Assembly (NCBI GenBank): GCA_965116115.1
Contig: OZ220486.1
Span: 1,302,001 to 1,366,000 of the forward strand
Direction of reading: 5' to 3'
Source: JAPOXR01 sp965116115
Lineage (GTDB): Bacteria > Pseudomonadota > Alphaproteobacteria > Rhodobacterales > Rhodobacteraceae
Length of the DNA: 64,000 nucleotides
The notes beneath the pieces were generated by a model. The model did not search any database. It saw only the letters and a program-made list of their open reading frames with translations, and was not told the origin of the DNA. Both the position numbers and the translations under genes were made by a program. Shown piece after piece: positions 45,358-54,346 of this stretch (its first letter is position 1; the number at the start of each line of letters is the position of its first letter).

Positions 45358-46654
45358 TTCCGCCCATGCCGGGCAGCGGTCCGCCGTCCGCGTCCCGCGC
45401 TGAGAAAAGGCATCTGTCCTCGTCTTCGCCGGCTTGCGCGGCGTAATGGAATTCATGCCCCGCGAAACAACCGGAAAACGGCGCGCCTGTTCCGGCTTTC
45501 AGCTGCCTGTAGCCGAGATGAAGCCGCGGTTTTCTGAATGTCGTGGAATGTCCGAGAAGTTCCAGCATCCGGTGACGGTTCCCGTGGTTGTCTTCAAGTC
45601 CCCTGCCCAGAGCCATGTATCCGCCGCATTCGCCGTAAATTATCGCTCCGCCGCGGGCGGCCGAGCGCATGCCCCGCCTGAACTGTTCCGCTGTCGCGAG
45701 TCGCGGCGCATGCAGTTCGGGATATCCGCCCGGAAGATACACGGCGTCGCAGTTTTTCCGCGGAGGTTCGTCGGCGAGCGGCGAGAAGAAGCCGATTTCC
45801 GCGCCTGCCCGCCGCCAGTCCGACAGCAGATGGGGGTAAATAAAGCAGAACGCTTCATCCGCCGCGACCGAAATCTTCTGTCCAAGCGGAGGAACAGCCG
45901 GGCCGGGCCGCGCATCAACGGCATTTTTCAGCGGACGGGCGGCGGCGGCGACCGCAGCGGCATCCAGATCGTTCTCCACGGCGCCGGCAGACGCGTTCAG
46001 AAACTCTTCCAGTTCTTCATTCTCCGCCGCCGGCACGAGTCCGAGATGACGCGAGGGGAGGGCCAAACCGGACCGGCGCCGCAGTGTCCCGAACAAGGTC
46101 AGGCGGTGCTGGTCCGCTGCAGACCTGATCTGAGCCGCATGCCGGTCAGATGCGACCCGGCCGGCGATGAATCCGGCGACATGGACGCCGGGACGGGCAG
46201 CCTGAAGTCCCAGTACAGGGAGAACGCATGAATGCCCTGCCTTTGCTGCGTCGACGATCATCACGACAGGTATATCCAGCAGTTCCGCCAGATCAGCTGT
46301 GCTGCCGGCGCCGCCGTGCCCGGCGCCGTCGACCGCGCCCATCGCTCCTTCAACAATGAGCAGATCGCCGCCGCCTGTTTCGGGGGGAGCGTGAGTGGAA
46401 GCGCCGTGGAACGCGAGGTCTCGGATCAGCGGGCCGCTCATCGACCAGGCGTCAAGATTGACAGACGGCCGGCCGCAGGCGGCCGTATGGTACATAGGGT
46501 CGATATAGTCAGGGCCGCTCTTGGCGCCTCGGACAGAAACGCCCAGCCGGCTGAGAAGGCGCAGAAGCCCGAGCGCGACCGTGGTCTTTCCTGAACTTGA
46601 CGCCGGCGCGGCGATCATGACGGCTCTCGGCGGACTCAATCCAAGCCGCCCCAA
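45296..46654 (-). CDS. cobB: Cobyrinate/hydrogenobyrinate a,c-diamide synthase
   Basis: 452 aa from TTG 46654, overlapping cobA; an internal ATG at 46618 (MIAAPASSSGKTT) is the alternative start. P-loop ASSSGKTTVALGLLRLLSR, SGPDYIDPMYH, GAMGAVDG, VDAAKAGHSCVLPVLG, and the glutaminase part with YLPGGYPELHAPRLA and IYGECGGYMALG (catalytic Cys). Amidates side chains a and c using glutamine. CbiA is the anaerobic name. Confidence 0.92.
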   Translation of the reverse strand: MGRLGLSPPRAVMIAAPASSSGKTTVALGLLRLLSRLGVSVRGAKSGPDYIDPMYHTAACGRPSVNLDAWSMSGPLIRDLAFHGASTHAPPETGGGDLLIVEGAMGAVDGAGHGGAGSTADLAELLDIPVVMIVDAAKAGHSCVLPVLGLQAARPGVHVAGFIAGRVASDRHAAQIRSAADQHRLTLFGTLRRRSGLALPSRHLGLVPAAENEELEEFLNASAGAVENDLDAAAVAAAARPLKNAVDARPGPAVPPLGQKISVAADEAFCFIYPHLLSDWRRAGAEIGFFSPLADEPPRKNCDAVYLPGGYPELHAPRLATAEQFRRGMRSAARGGAIIYGECGGYMALGRGLEDNHGNRHRMLELLGHSTTFRKPRLHLGYRQLKAGTGAPFSGCFAGHEFHYAAQAGEDEDRCLFSARDADGGPLPGMGGIRGRVCGSFAHLICARDPDQ

Positions 46655-47529
46655 AGCGGTCTCGCGTCTTCCGAAAGCGGATCCTTGTGTCTGGGAGGAG
46701 CGCCGTTCATCGCTGACTTCCAGTCAATCGCCAGCCTCAGGAGTCCGGTGCCGCCCACGCAGACGACCGCGGGCGAGGCCAGTCCGTATTCGCCGGCATC
46801 GCCGGCGGCGTTTCTCAACGTCGTCTCAAGCACCTTCTGGTCAGGCAGAGTGGCGCTGCCGATAACGGCGACGGGTTCGTCCGGGCTGCGCCCGCCGGCC
46901 ATCAGGGATTCCGTTATATCGCTCAAATGTCTCATCGCCATATACATAACGATGACCTGCGATCCCTTGGCCAGCATCTGCCAGTCGATCGCGCCGGGCG
47001 CGGCCCCTGAATGGTCGTGTCCGGTGATGAATGTCACTGACTGGTTGACTTCGCGGTGCGTCAAGGGAATTCCCGCATAGGCTAGGCCGCCGATTCCCGC
47101 GGTCACGCCGGGTGTAACGCGGACCGGCACGCCGGCGCGCACCAATGACAGCGCCTCTTCGCCGCCCCTTCCGAACACGAAGGGATCTCCACCCTTTAGG
47201 CGGGCCACGCGCCGGCCCTGCCGGGAGAGTTCGGACAGGCGGAGAGAAATGTCGGCCTGTCTCGGCGAAGGCCGGCCGCCGCGTTTGCCGGCGAAGATGA
47301 CTTCCGCGTCATCACGCCTCCAGTCCAGAACCCTGGCATCGATCAGCGAATCGTGGACGATGACATCCGCGAGCCCCAGAGCCTGCGCGCCTTGCAGCGT
47401 CAGCAGCGAAGGATCTCCGGGCCCGGCGCCGATCAGCCAAACCAGTCCCGGCGGGAACTCAACCGGATCAATGCCCGGAACCGGCAGTGAACGGCCCCGG
47501 CTTCCGGACGGCGGACAGTCAGGAGACAT
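46636..47529 (-). CDS. cobA: Uroporphyrinogen-III C-methyltransferase
   Basis: 297 aa. VWLIGAGPGDPSLLTLQGAQ, GGRPSPRQADISLRL, VARLKGGDPFVFGRGGEE, VTPGVTAGIGGLAYAGIPLTHR and VIVMYMAMRHL are the SUMT blocks. Makes precorrin-2 from uroporphyrinogen III, the entry to corrin and siroheme. Two-gene minus-strand run with cobB, divergent from cbiD. Length matches stand-alone SUMT with a short tail, so it is not a siroheme synthase fusion. Confidence 0.93.
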   Translation of the reverse strand: MSPDCPPSGSRGRSLPVPGIDPVEFPPGLVWLIGAGPGDPSLLTLQGAQALGLADVIVHDSLIDARVLDWRRDDAEVIFAGKRGGRPSPRQADISLRLSELSRQGRRVARLKGGDPFVFGRGGEEALSLVRAGVPVRVTPGVTAGIGGLAYAGIPLTHREVNQSVTFITGHDHSGAAPGAIDWQMLAKGSQVIVMYMAMRHLSDITESLMAGGRSPDEPVAVIGSATLPDQKVLETTLRNAAGDAGEYGLASPAVVCVGGTGLLRLAIDWKSAMNGAPPRHKDPLSEDARPLWGGLD

Positions 47530-47682
47530 GAGTCAGATCAAACCGGGCAGGTTTTCCGAACCGGCCGGTCTTCGCGGCAGCCGCTGTTTCGCGGATTGAA
47601 CGGGCAGGCGGAGCACGGCCTTCATAAGCGTCGATTGAGCAAATGCTTTTGAGTTTCCGATGAACCGCATATTGTCGCGCTG
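47530..47682. other. Divergent intergenic region cobA/cbiD
   Basis: 153 bases holding the promoters for cobA-cobB (minus) and cbiD-cobK (plus). No cobalamin riboswitch B12 box could be recognised here or upstream of cbiX. Confidence 0.4.
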
Positions 47683-48789
47683 ATGAGAGGTAAAGACAAA
47701 TCCGCGCTGCGCGAGGGTTATACCACCGGGGCCTGCGCGACGGCAGCCGCCGCCGCGGCCTGCCGGGCGCTGCTGACCGGCGATCGCCCGGGTCGTGTCC
47801 GGATCCGCCTTCCCGGCGGCCGGACCGCGGCCTTCGCCGTCGAAGAGTTGGAAATCGACGGCGGCCGGTGCCGCGCCGCCGTCCGCAAAGACGCCGGCGA
47901 TGACCCTGACGTCACCCACCAGGCGCTCATCGCGGTGACAATCCGGGTGCTGCCGGCGGGACAGGGAATCGTGATCAGAGCGGGCGAGGGCGTGGGAACC
48001 GTGACACGGCCCGGGCTGCCGGTCGCCGTCGGCGAGCCGGCGGTCAATCCGGTGCCGAGGCGCATGATCCATGAAGCCGTTTCCGGGGCGGCCGCGGAGC
48101 AGGGAGCGGCGGCTGATTTCGAGGTGGAGATTTCGGTTCCGGGCGGCGCGGAGCTGGCTGAAAAGACGTGGAACCCGCGGCTCGGGATCGTCGGCGGCAT
48201 TTCCATTCTCGGCACGACCGGCATAGTCAAACCCTATTCCTGCGCGGCGTGGATTTCCTCCATTCACCGCGGCATTGATGTCGCCCGCGCCGGCCGCGCG
48301 GAACACGTGATCGCATCCACGGGATCACAGTCGGAGGCGGCGGCGCAGAGATTTTACGGTCTGCCTGACTGGGCGATGCTGGATATGGGGGATTTCGTCG
48401 GCGGTATGCTGAAGTATCTTCGCCGCCGTCCCTTGCCGTATCTGACCGTCGCAGGCGGATTCGGAAAATTGTCCAAACTCGCTCAAGGCGCGATGGATCT
48501 GCATTCCGCTCGCTCGCGGGTCGATTTCGCCATGCTTGGACGAATGGCAGGAGCACTCGCCGGCAGCGATGACGCGGGCCGGCAAGTGGAAGGCGCGAAC
48601 ACCGCCATGCAGGCGCTGGAGATCGGCGGCGCCGGTTTGGCGCATGCGGTGGCGAAGAAGGCTGCGGGCGTCGTCGAATCCAAGCTGAGAGACGCTCCGG
48701 TCCATATCGAGGTGATGGTTTTCAGCAGGACAGGCGTCATGGCGGCTCGTTTCAGCCGGATACGGTTTCCTGACGGCGGCGCGCAGTGA
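47683..48789 (+). CDS. cbiD: Cobalt-precorrin-5B C1-methyltransferase
   Basis: 368 aa. ALREGYTTGACATAAAAAAC is the CbiD start block; DVTHQALIAVTIRV, GEGVGTVTRPGLPVAVGEPAVNP-type and STGSQSEAAAQRFYG complete it. CbiD methylates C1 in the anaerobic route, in place of CobF. Its presence with CbiG and CbiX argues for early cobalt insertion. GTGA overlap with cobK. Confidence 0.92.
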   Translation: MRGKDKSALREGYTTGACATAAAAAACRALLTGDRPGRVRIRLPGGRTAAFAVEELEIDGGRCRAAVRKDAGDDPDVTHQALIAVTIRVLPAGQGIVIRAGEGVGTVTRPGLPVAVGEPAVNPVPRRMIHEAVSGAAAEQGAAADFEVEISVPGGAELAEKTWNPRLGIVGGISILGTTGIVKPYSCAAWISSIHRGIDVARAGRAEHVIASTGSQSEAAAQRFYGLPDWAMLDMGDFVGGMLKYLRRRPLPYLTVAGGFGKLSKLAQGAMDLHSARSRVDFAMLGRMAGALAGSDDAGRQVEGANTAMQALEIGGAGLAHAVAKKAAGVVESKLRDAPVHIEVMVFSRTGVMAARFSRIRFPDGGAQ

Positions 48790-49574
48790 GGCGCAGAATC
48801 CTGGTTCTTGCGGGTACCGCCGAGGCGAGGCGGCTGTGCACGGGTCTTGCGCGCATAGAGGGTCTGGATATCTTGGCTTCAACCGCCGGCATCGTGGAAC
48901 CCGCTGCCGAATATCCCGTCCGCATGCGGACCGGGGGGTTCGGGGGGGCCTGCGGGCTTGCGCGGTTCATCAAAAGGAATGCCGTCGACCTTATCGCTGA
49001 CGCGACGCATCCCTTCGCCTGCCGGATCAGTGCCAGTGCTTGTCACGCATCGGCTGTCACGGGGACGCCGTATGTCAGGCTGGAGCGCCCCGTTTGGGAA
49101 CGGAGCGCAGCTGACGACTGGATCGAGGCTGACAGTCTCAAAAAGCTGTTCGGTTTTCTGCCCGGCGGCAAAACCGCATTCACGCCGTTGGGGAGCGGAA
49201 TGTTTCTATCCCGGAATGCCGCCGTTTTTTCATCACGTCCTGATGTGCGGTTTGTCGTGCGCGCTGTTTTAAGTCCACCCGGGCCGCTCTCGCGCAACAT
49301 TGTCGAAGTCATCCTGAATCGGCCGCCCTTCTCGCTTCAGTCGGAAATAGAGACATTGTGCCGGATCAAGGCCGCTTGCTTGGTCTGCAGGAATTCCGGC
49401 GGCGAGGCGGGCATGGCGAAGATTCATGCCGCCCGGCGGCTGTGCCTCCCGGTTTATGTTCTTTCCCGCCCGCCTGTTCCGCCGATGCCGCCGGAAGCAA
49501 TCCGCTGCGGCAGCGCGGGAGAGGCTGAATCGGCCGTGCTTTCGATTTTGGAGATTACCCGCTCAGGCGGATGA
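48786..49574 (+). CDS. cobK: Precorrin-6A/cobalt-precorrin-6A reductase
   Basis: 262 aa from GTG 48786. RRILVLAGTAEARRLCTGLA is the characteristic start; DLIADATHPFACRISASACHA and YVRLERPVWER follow, then TPLGSGMFLSRNAAVFSS and KIHAARRLCLPVYVLSRPP. Reduces the macrocycle at C18-C19 with NADPH. It is the last recognisable corrin gene; cobN/S/T, cobO, cobQ and the lower-ligand genes are not in the window. Confidence 0.9.
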   Translation: MRRRILVLAGTAEARRLCTGLARIEGLDILASTAGIVEPAAEYPVRMRTGGFGGACGLARFIKRNAVDLIADATHPFACRISASACHASAVTGTPYVRLERPVWERSAADDWIEADSLKKLFGFLPGGKTAFTPLGSGMFLSRNAAVFSSRPDVRFVVRAVLSPPGPLSRNIVEVILNRPPFSLQSEIETLCRIKAACLVCRNSGGEAGMAKIHAARRLCLPVYVLSRPPVPPMPPEAIRCGSAGEAESAVLSILEITRSGG

Positions 49575-49951
49575 AGGGGCCTTGCCGGCCAGAGGTTGTC
49601 TTTGCGCTGATTCTCGGTGAAATGCCGTCTTCCTGAGCCACAATGCTGACGGTAATTTCGTCAAGGCTGACAATCTTGAAAACCCGAAACGTCGCCCGTT
49701 TCCGATCCACCGCCCTGCAGGAATGGTTAGGCGACAGGTTAAGGGTCATAGGCATGACGCATTGTTATTCCCTTGTGATCGTGCTTCGCACTGCCGGACC
49801 TGACGGTTTTGCGATTGGCTTTCCAATTCGTCGAAGGCGGCTTTGATGACATCTGCGATGTCTTCGCAGGGCGATCAGGTTCCGACTGGAGCCTTAGATA
49901 CACTTCAACAAATTCCTCTTTACTCAGCTTCTCAAGCTCATCGCGATTCAC
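49575..49951 (-). pseudogene. IS66-type transposase N-terminal remnant
   Basis: From a GTG at 49951 the frame reads NRDELEKLSKEEFVEVYLRLQ, then AKTSQMSSKPPSTNWKANRKT and KHDHKGITMRHAYDP, the leader of IS66 TnpC proteins. It then stops and resembles a continuation in a second frame (NHSCRAVDRKRATFRVFK). IS256 copy B inserted exactly at the start codon. Confidence 0.6.
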
Positions 49952-49956
49952 CCCTA

Positions 49957-51391
49957 GGGGATGTCCCGATTGATGTTGAAACCCGCATGAGCGATGCTGC
50001 CTGCCGATTATCTACGCGGCGTCCTTGAGCCGGTCAAGCCGATTCTTTTGACGATGTTCGATGAGAGCCTGTTTGAGAACGGGCAGCTGCCTGTACGCCT
50101 TGATGCGGCGGAAACCCTTCTCGGCCTCCATCATGCCGGCGGCGGTCCACCGCAGAGCCATCCCGGCGTTCCTCCAGCGCTTCACGTTGCGGCAGACCTG
50201 CCGGACCGTGCTGTTCATCGATTCGATGATGTTCGTGCTCGCCAGCGACCGCCGCAGCTCTAACGGCAGGCCGAGCCGGGAGACGGTCAGGACCTCGTCC
50301 AGGCCCTCAAGTATCGACCGGGAGACATCCGGCGCCTCCTGTTCGAACCGCTGAGCCAGGCTGCGCATCAGCCGCTCGGCCTTGTCGGCGTCATCAAGTT
50401 CCCAGGCCTGCCTGAGCGTCCGCCGCACGGCGGCGTGATGCTTCACGGCGAGACGGTCGGTGATGTTGCGGCCCTTGTGAACCTGACAGCGCTGGATAGG
50501 GATGTCCGCGCCGAAAGTGCGCCGGACCGCCTTGCTGAGCGCCTTGGCTCCGTCGACGATGAACAGATAACAGCCCTCCGGATCAAGCCCGCGCTCGATC
50601 AGATCGTCAAGCAGAGCCTGCGCGGTCGCGGCGTTCTCCGTCGCGCCTTCGATGACGCCCAGGGGGCGCTTACGCCCCGACGCGTCAATGCCGACCGCCC
50701 CGATCATCAGCAGGCGGTCGCTCAGGTGCAGCCCGTCGATCTGAACCGCGACGAGATCAAGCTCCGACAGATCGGAAGTCATCCATTCATCAAACTTCGC
50801 CTGCGTCAGAGCCTTGAACCGGCGGGACACGGCCGATTTCGACAGCCCGCAGCCCGCCCCGCAGGGAACCCCGGCCTCCGGAATCCTCACCGCCCGGCGG
50901 AACTTGCGGGTCGCTACGTTCGCGGTCATCAAGTTCACCGCCCATCGGTCGAGATAACCGTCCGCGGAGATTTCTTACTGGCTCGGCAGAGACATCTCCT
51001 TGCCCGCAGCCTTGCAGCGGAGACGCGGACGGTCGATGCCGACCTTGCCGCCGTGAAACCCGACCTGGGAACGCGTATGGCACTGGCGGTGCCCCGGCTT
51101 GTCGGGAGAATGACTGTGACGTTTCCCGGCCAGCCGTTCGGCGTCCTCGTCCATCATCTGCCGCAGATACGCGATGCCCGTCGTCAGGCAGAATTTCTCG
51201 AAACTCTCGGTCACGTCTTCGTACGCCTCTTCGACGAGCGCGTTGATGTTCGGAGCGCTGGCGGAGGCGCCGGGGAATGTGCTAACGGTTTTCATGGTGT
51301 TGCTTCCTTTTCTTCAAAAAATCCCCGAGCTGATTCTCGGGGGAGAGGCAACACCGCCCATATCAAATTCAACATCAAGTGGGACATCCCC
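49957..51391 (-). mobile_element. IS256-family element, copy B
   Basis: 1435 bp with ends GGGGATGTCCCG and complement of GGGGATGTCCCA. Direct repeat CACCCCTA at 49949-49956 and 51392-51399, a clear 8-bp target duplication. Same internal stop as copy A. Confidence 0.9.
50012..51295 (-). pseudogene. IS256 transposase, copy B, nonsense codon
   Basis: Parts 51295-50975 and 50938-50012 are in one frame, separated by the TAA in LPSQ-stop-EIS that copy A also has. All catalytic blocks remain (VQIDGLHLSDRLLMIGAVG, VDGAKALSKAVRR, IIESMNSTVRQ). The protein cannot be made in full without readthrough; copy C could supply transposase. Confidence 0.85.
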
Positions 51392-51442
51392 CACCCCTAT
51401 GGTGAATTACATAACGGCGATACGAGCAATGAGTGAGTAATT

Positions 51443-52949
51443 AGTGTCTGTCAGAAAACCCCTGTTTTCGGCGGCGGCCGGCAGCGGCTCCGCTCGGCCG
51501 GCCCGCCGCCCAGCGCGGATCCGGCCCGGATCCGGGTTTTCAAGGCATGCCGGACGGCGGAAATTAATTGCTGACATTGAGTTTGCGGGCCGCCGGAGTA
51601 CGGCTGACCGCTCCCGGGTTCAGAGACCCGGGAGAAAGCCGTTATTTTGATGAAGGGGGGGGGGGGGAGTCAGGCGGCTCGTCGTCGCAACCGCTTCCTG
51701 TTCCGCATCTGCTGTCTTTTCCGCAGCAGCCTTCCGAGCCGGCAGCAGTTCGCGGCGAGCACCGCCAAGGCCGCGGTGCGGGCGAAGCCGTCGCGGCCAT
51801 GGCTCCGGATCCGGTCGAGACCGCGGTGCTCGAGATGATTGATCGCCGATTCAACCGCCGGATGCTGACGGCGGGCCTCGGCGAAGCCGGGTTCCGACTG
51901 CCGCTCCCGCTCCGCCTTCGAAAGATAACCCTTCTTCGGCAGCGCGTTCAGATCAAGCCTCGCAGCTGGTTCCCGACGGTTCTCCGGGCTGTGAAAGCCG
52001 CGGTCGAAACTGCAGACCCGGAGTTCCGGAAACCGCTCCTGCGCCGCCGCGACGACCGGAACGGCATGGCAGACATCGGAACCTTACTGCATGATCTCAT
52101 GATGGATTATAAATTGGAACTGATCCTCGACGACAACCATCGGAACTACTGGCTCGACGGGCGAGCCGGCATTGCCCTCAGCGAGCTGCCGCGTGTGCGG
52201 CTCGAAAATCGAGAACACCTTCTCGTCCTGCGGTATCACCTCCCCCCGGAGCAGGCGGCGGCTGACCTGGTCGATCTGCCGCTCGGCGTGCCTCAGATAA
52301 CTGTCGATCAAACACAGTTTTAACGCGCCGGCTCCGGCCGCCATCAAGGCTGAAAAAGTCTCAGCCGTCTTCGCGACGAGGCGGCGGCAAAACCACAGAT
52401 ACTCCCTGACGGCCTTCTCCGTCTGCCGCCGCCGCAGCCCGGCCTGCAGATGCGCGCTCTGCCGCTGGGCGGGAACGCCGCGCCGGCAAGCCTCCCGCGC
52501 CGTCTCCCGCACCATACGGCGCACCGCATCCATCAGAAGATTCACATCCGTCGGAAAATGAACATCCGTCTCAACGCAAAAACTGTCAACGCGCCCGCGC
52601 AACGCGGCGCCGGGCTTTTTTCCGGCGACCTCATGGCCGCTCTCCGCTGGCAGCTTGCCGACGCGCGCTGGCATCCGCGGCGTCAAGAGGGAAACATTGT
52701 CGACAAGCGTCTGCATCTCATACCCGCCGCAGTCGAAAACATCGTCATGGCCGAGCATCGCACGGATCAGCGCATGGTTGTCCGCCAAACTCTGAAGCCG
52801 GTCGAAATCGCAGTCAGTCCCCTGCTTGAGAACGCCGATCACCAGAATCGGCTGGCAAGCTGTTCCCGGACGGCCGTTATTCCAGTCGACATCGGCGCAG
52901 AACTCTTCATCGAAAATCCGTTCAAGGTCGCTCCAGTGATTGACATAAA
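51443..52949 (-). pseudogene. ISNCY-type transposase, broken and fused to SIR2 gene
   Basis: Minus strand from about 52949: FYVNHWSDLERIFDEEF, NGRPGTACQPILVIGVLKQG, LADNHALIRAMLGHDD, then many residues to IFEPHTRQLAEGNAGSPVEP and a stop at 52084. The rest continues as SFDRGFHSPENRREPA and HGRDGFARTAALAVLAANC to 51670. A G13 run (51655-51667) and the 9-bp-stem hairpin at 51611-51634 lie beyond the stop. The 5' part of the element is missing; the frame joins the SIR2-like gene without a stop. Confidence 0.7.
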
Positions 52950-53921
52950 ATTGAAAATTTGCAGAGCCTTTACAAGCAGAGATTTTATGAATGTTTTTGC
53001 CCTTATTTGATAAGTAAACAGTTTGACCAGCTTTAAAATCAAATGAACTTTGGCAAATTCCAGAAGGAGAAAGCCCTAAGCAGAAAACAATTTCAGCGTT
53101 TTGAAGCGTCTGATTTGCTACACTATAGTCACTAATACCTCTTTCATTTACGACATACATATGACGCCCCATCCGGAGGAAGGTGTCTCTTTCTACAATT
53201 CTGCTGTTTCCATAAGTAACAGGTCGCTCATTGCCGGGGTACCGAATGCCCATTGTATGCCCTCCTGAGATCACCAAGTCTTTGTTCATTCCCACCTTTC
53301 CCTGGCCGTTATTGTAAGCAAGCCCACAAATATATCCATGCGGCTTTAATACTGAGAGCATATTTTTGTGTGAAAAAGTGATGCTAAACGGCAGATCTGG
53401 TGGATTATACTCAGTATGTTCAACCAGCTCTTTATAAAACCCTGCACTAACAAAGTGCTCAAAAACACGGTCGTAGTTCAGAGATATGACAGTAAGGTTT
53501 TGGAGATGATTCTGGCCAATGTCTGCCTGACTGCTGAGTTTAGCCAGATAATCCACCAAGAGAGTTTGAAATTCCGATGCCCACAGACCATCAAGTTCTT
53601 GTTCTTGACGCTCAGCTTGCGCGAGGAGATATCCGACTAGATTTATGATCAAGTGTCCTGTTGGACTAAGATGTTTTGACTTTGGTTGATCAATCAAATA
53701 GACAATTTGATCTAGTGTCGTATCAGGTTTCCGATTTGAGTACTTCTTGAACTCTTCAAAAGCCGCTTTATGAGAAGCTACCTCATCCGGTGATATTTTC
53801 AAACAATCTGCTAACTCCCGATCTATATCGAATTTGAGTATCTTTTCCTTCAATTCGTCCCATAGTGGGTAACCGTAATCAGCAGAGGCGCCTGCACCGA
53901 GAATAAGAACTGTTTTTTCAT
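52950..53921 (-). pseudogene. SIR2-like NAD-binding protein, start frameshift and 3' truncation
   Basis: The frame reads KTVLILGAGASADYGYPLWDELKEK, the GAGAS Rossmann start of SIR2-like domains, and later LTVISLNYDRVFEHF, the LNYDR motif. An ATG at 53921 gives MKK, but six As then put the next codons out of frame; a seventh A would give MKKTVLILGAGAS. The 3' part is replaced by the ISNCY transposase after GSANFQ. SIR2-like proteins of defence islands usually degrade NAD on infection. A helper domain or partner gene may have been lost. Confidence 0.65.
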
Positions 53922-53941
53922 CATGTGTTCATCTATATCTA

Positions 53942-53952
53942 TTGGGACATCC
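53942..53952. repeat. IS256 end scar
   Basis: GGGACATCCCC, the exact outer 11 bases of the IS256 end, stands alone between the SIR2-like gene and the HEPN fragment. It is probably what is left after an IS256-associated deletion. Confidence 0.5.
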
Positions 53953-54339
53953 CCCGGCGACGGAATCGGGCTCCGCACCGAGCATGTCGAAAACCCGGGC
54001 CGGGGTATAGGCATCGCGGTAGGTATTTTCCGCCGCAACCGGCACGGCTGAAAGGTGCGCCCATCGGTTGCGAACGGACTGCAGTTCACGAACCTGGTCG
54101 CGCCCCTCGCGCGGCAGGGCGAGCATCTGGGAAAGCTCATGCCAATTCCGGTCGAGGACGCGCAGCAGGGTTGCAAGGTCGAGTTGCTCCAGTCTGGCGA
54201 TCACGCGTTCCTCCACGGCGCGCTGCTGCTAAAAGTTCAGGCGGTCAACGACATTCTCGTTCCGCCAGCCTGCGCCAAGGGAGGGCAGGTGTTTTGCGAG
54301 CGCGGATGCAAGCTCGACCGTTGCGATATGAATCAGGTC
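53953..54339 (-). pseudogene. Swt1-type HEPN domain fragment
   Basis: Starting in CATGCATG, the frame reads MHDLIHIATVELASALAKHLP, GWRNENVVDRLNF-stop-QQRAVEERVIARLEQLDL, then LLRVLDRNWHELSQMLALPR and SVRNRWAHLSA. RNRWAH is the HEPN RxxxxH-type motif of the Swt1 family, usually at the N-terminus of large helicase/nuclease defence proteins. A TAG replaces a Gln (CAG to TAG). The gene ends at the IS256 scar; the helicase part is gone. Confidence 0.7.
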
Positions 54340-54346
54340 ATGCATG

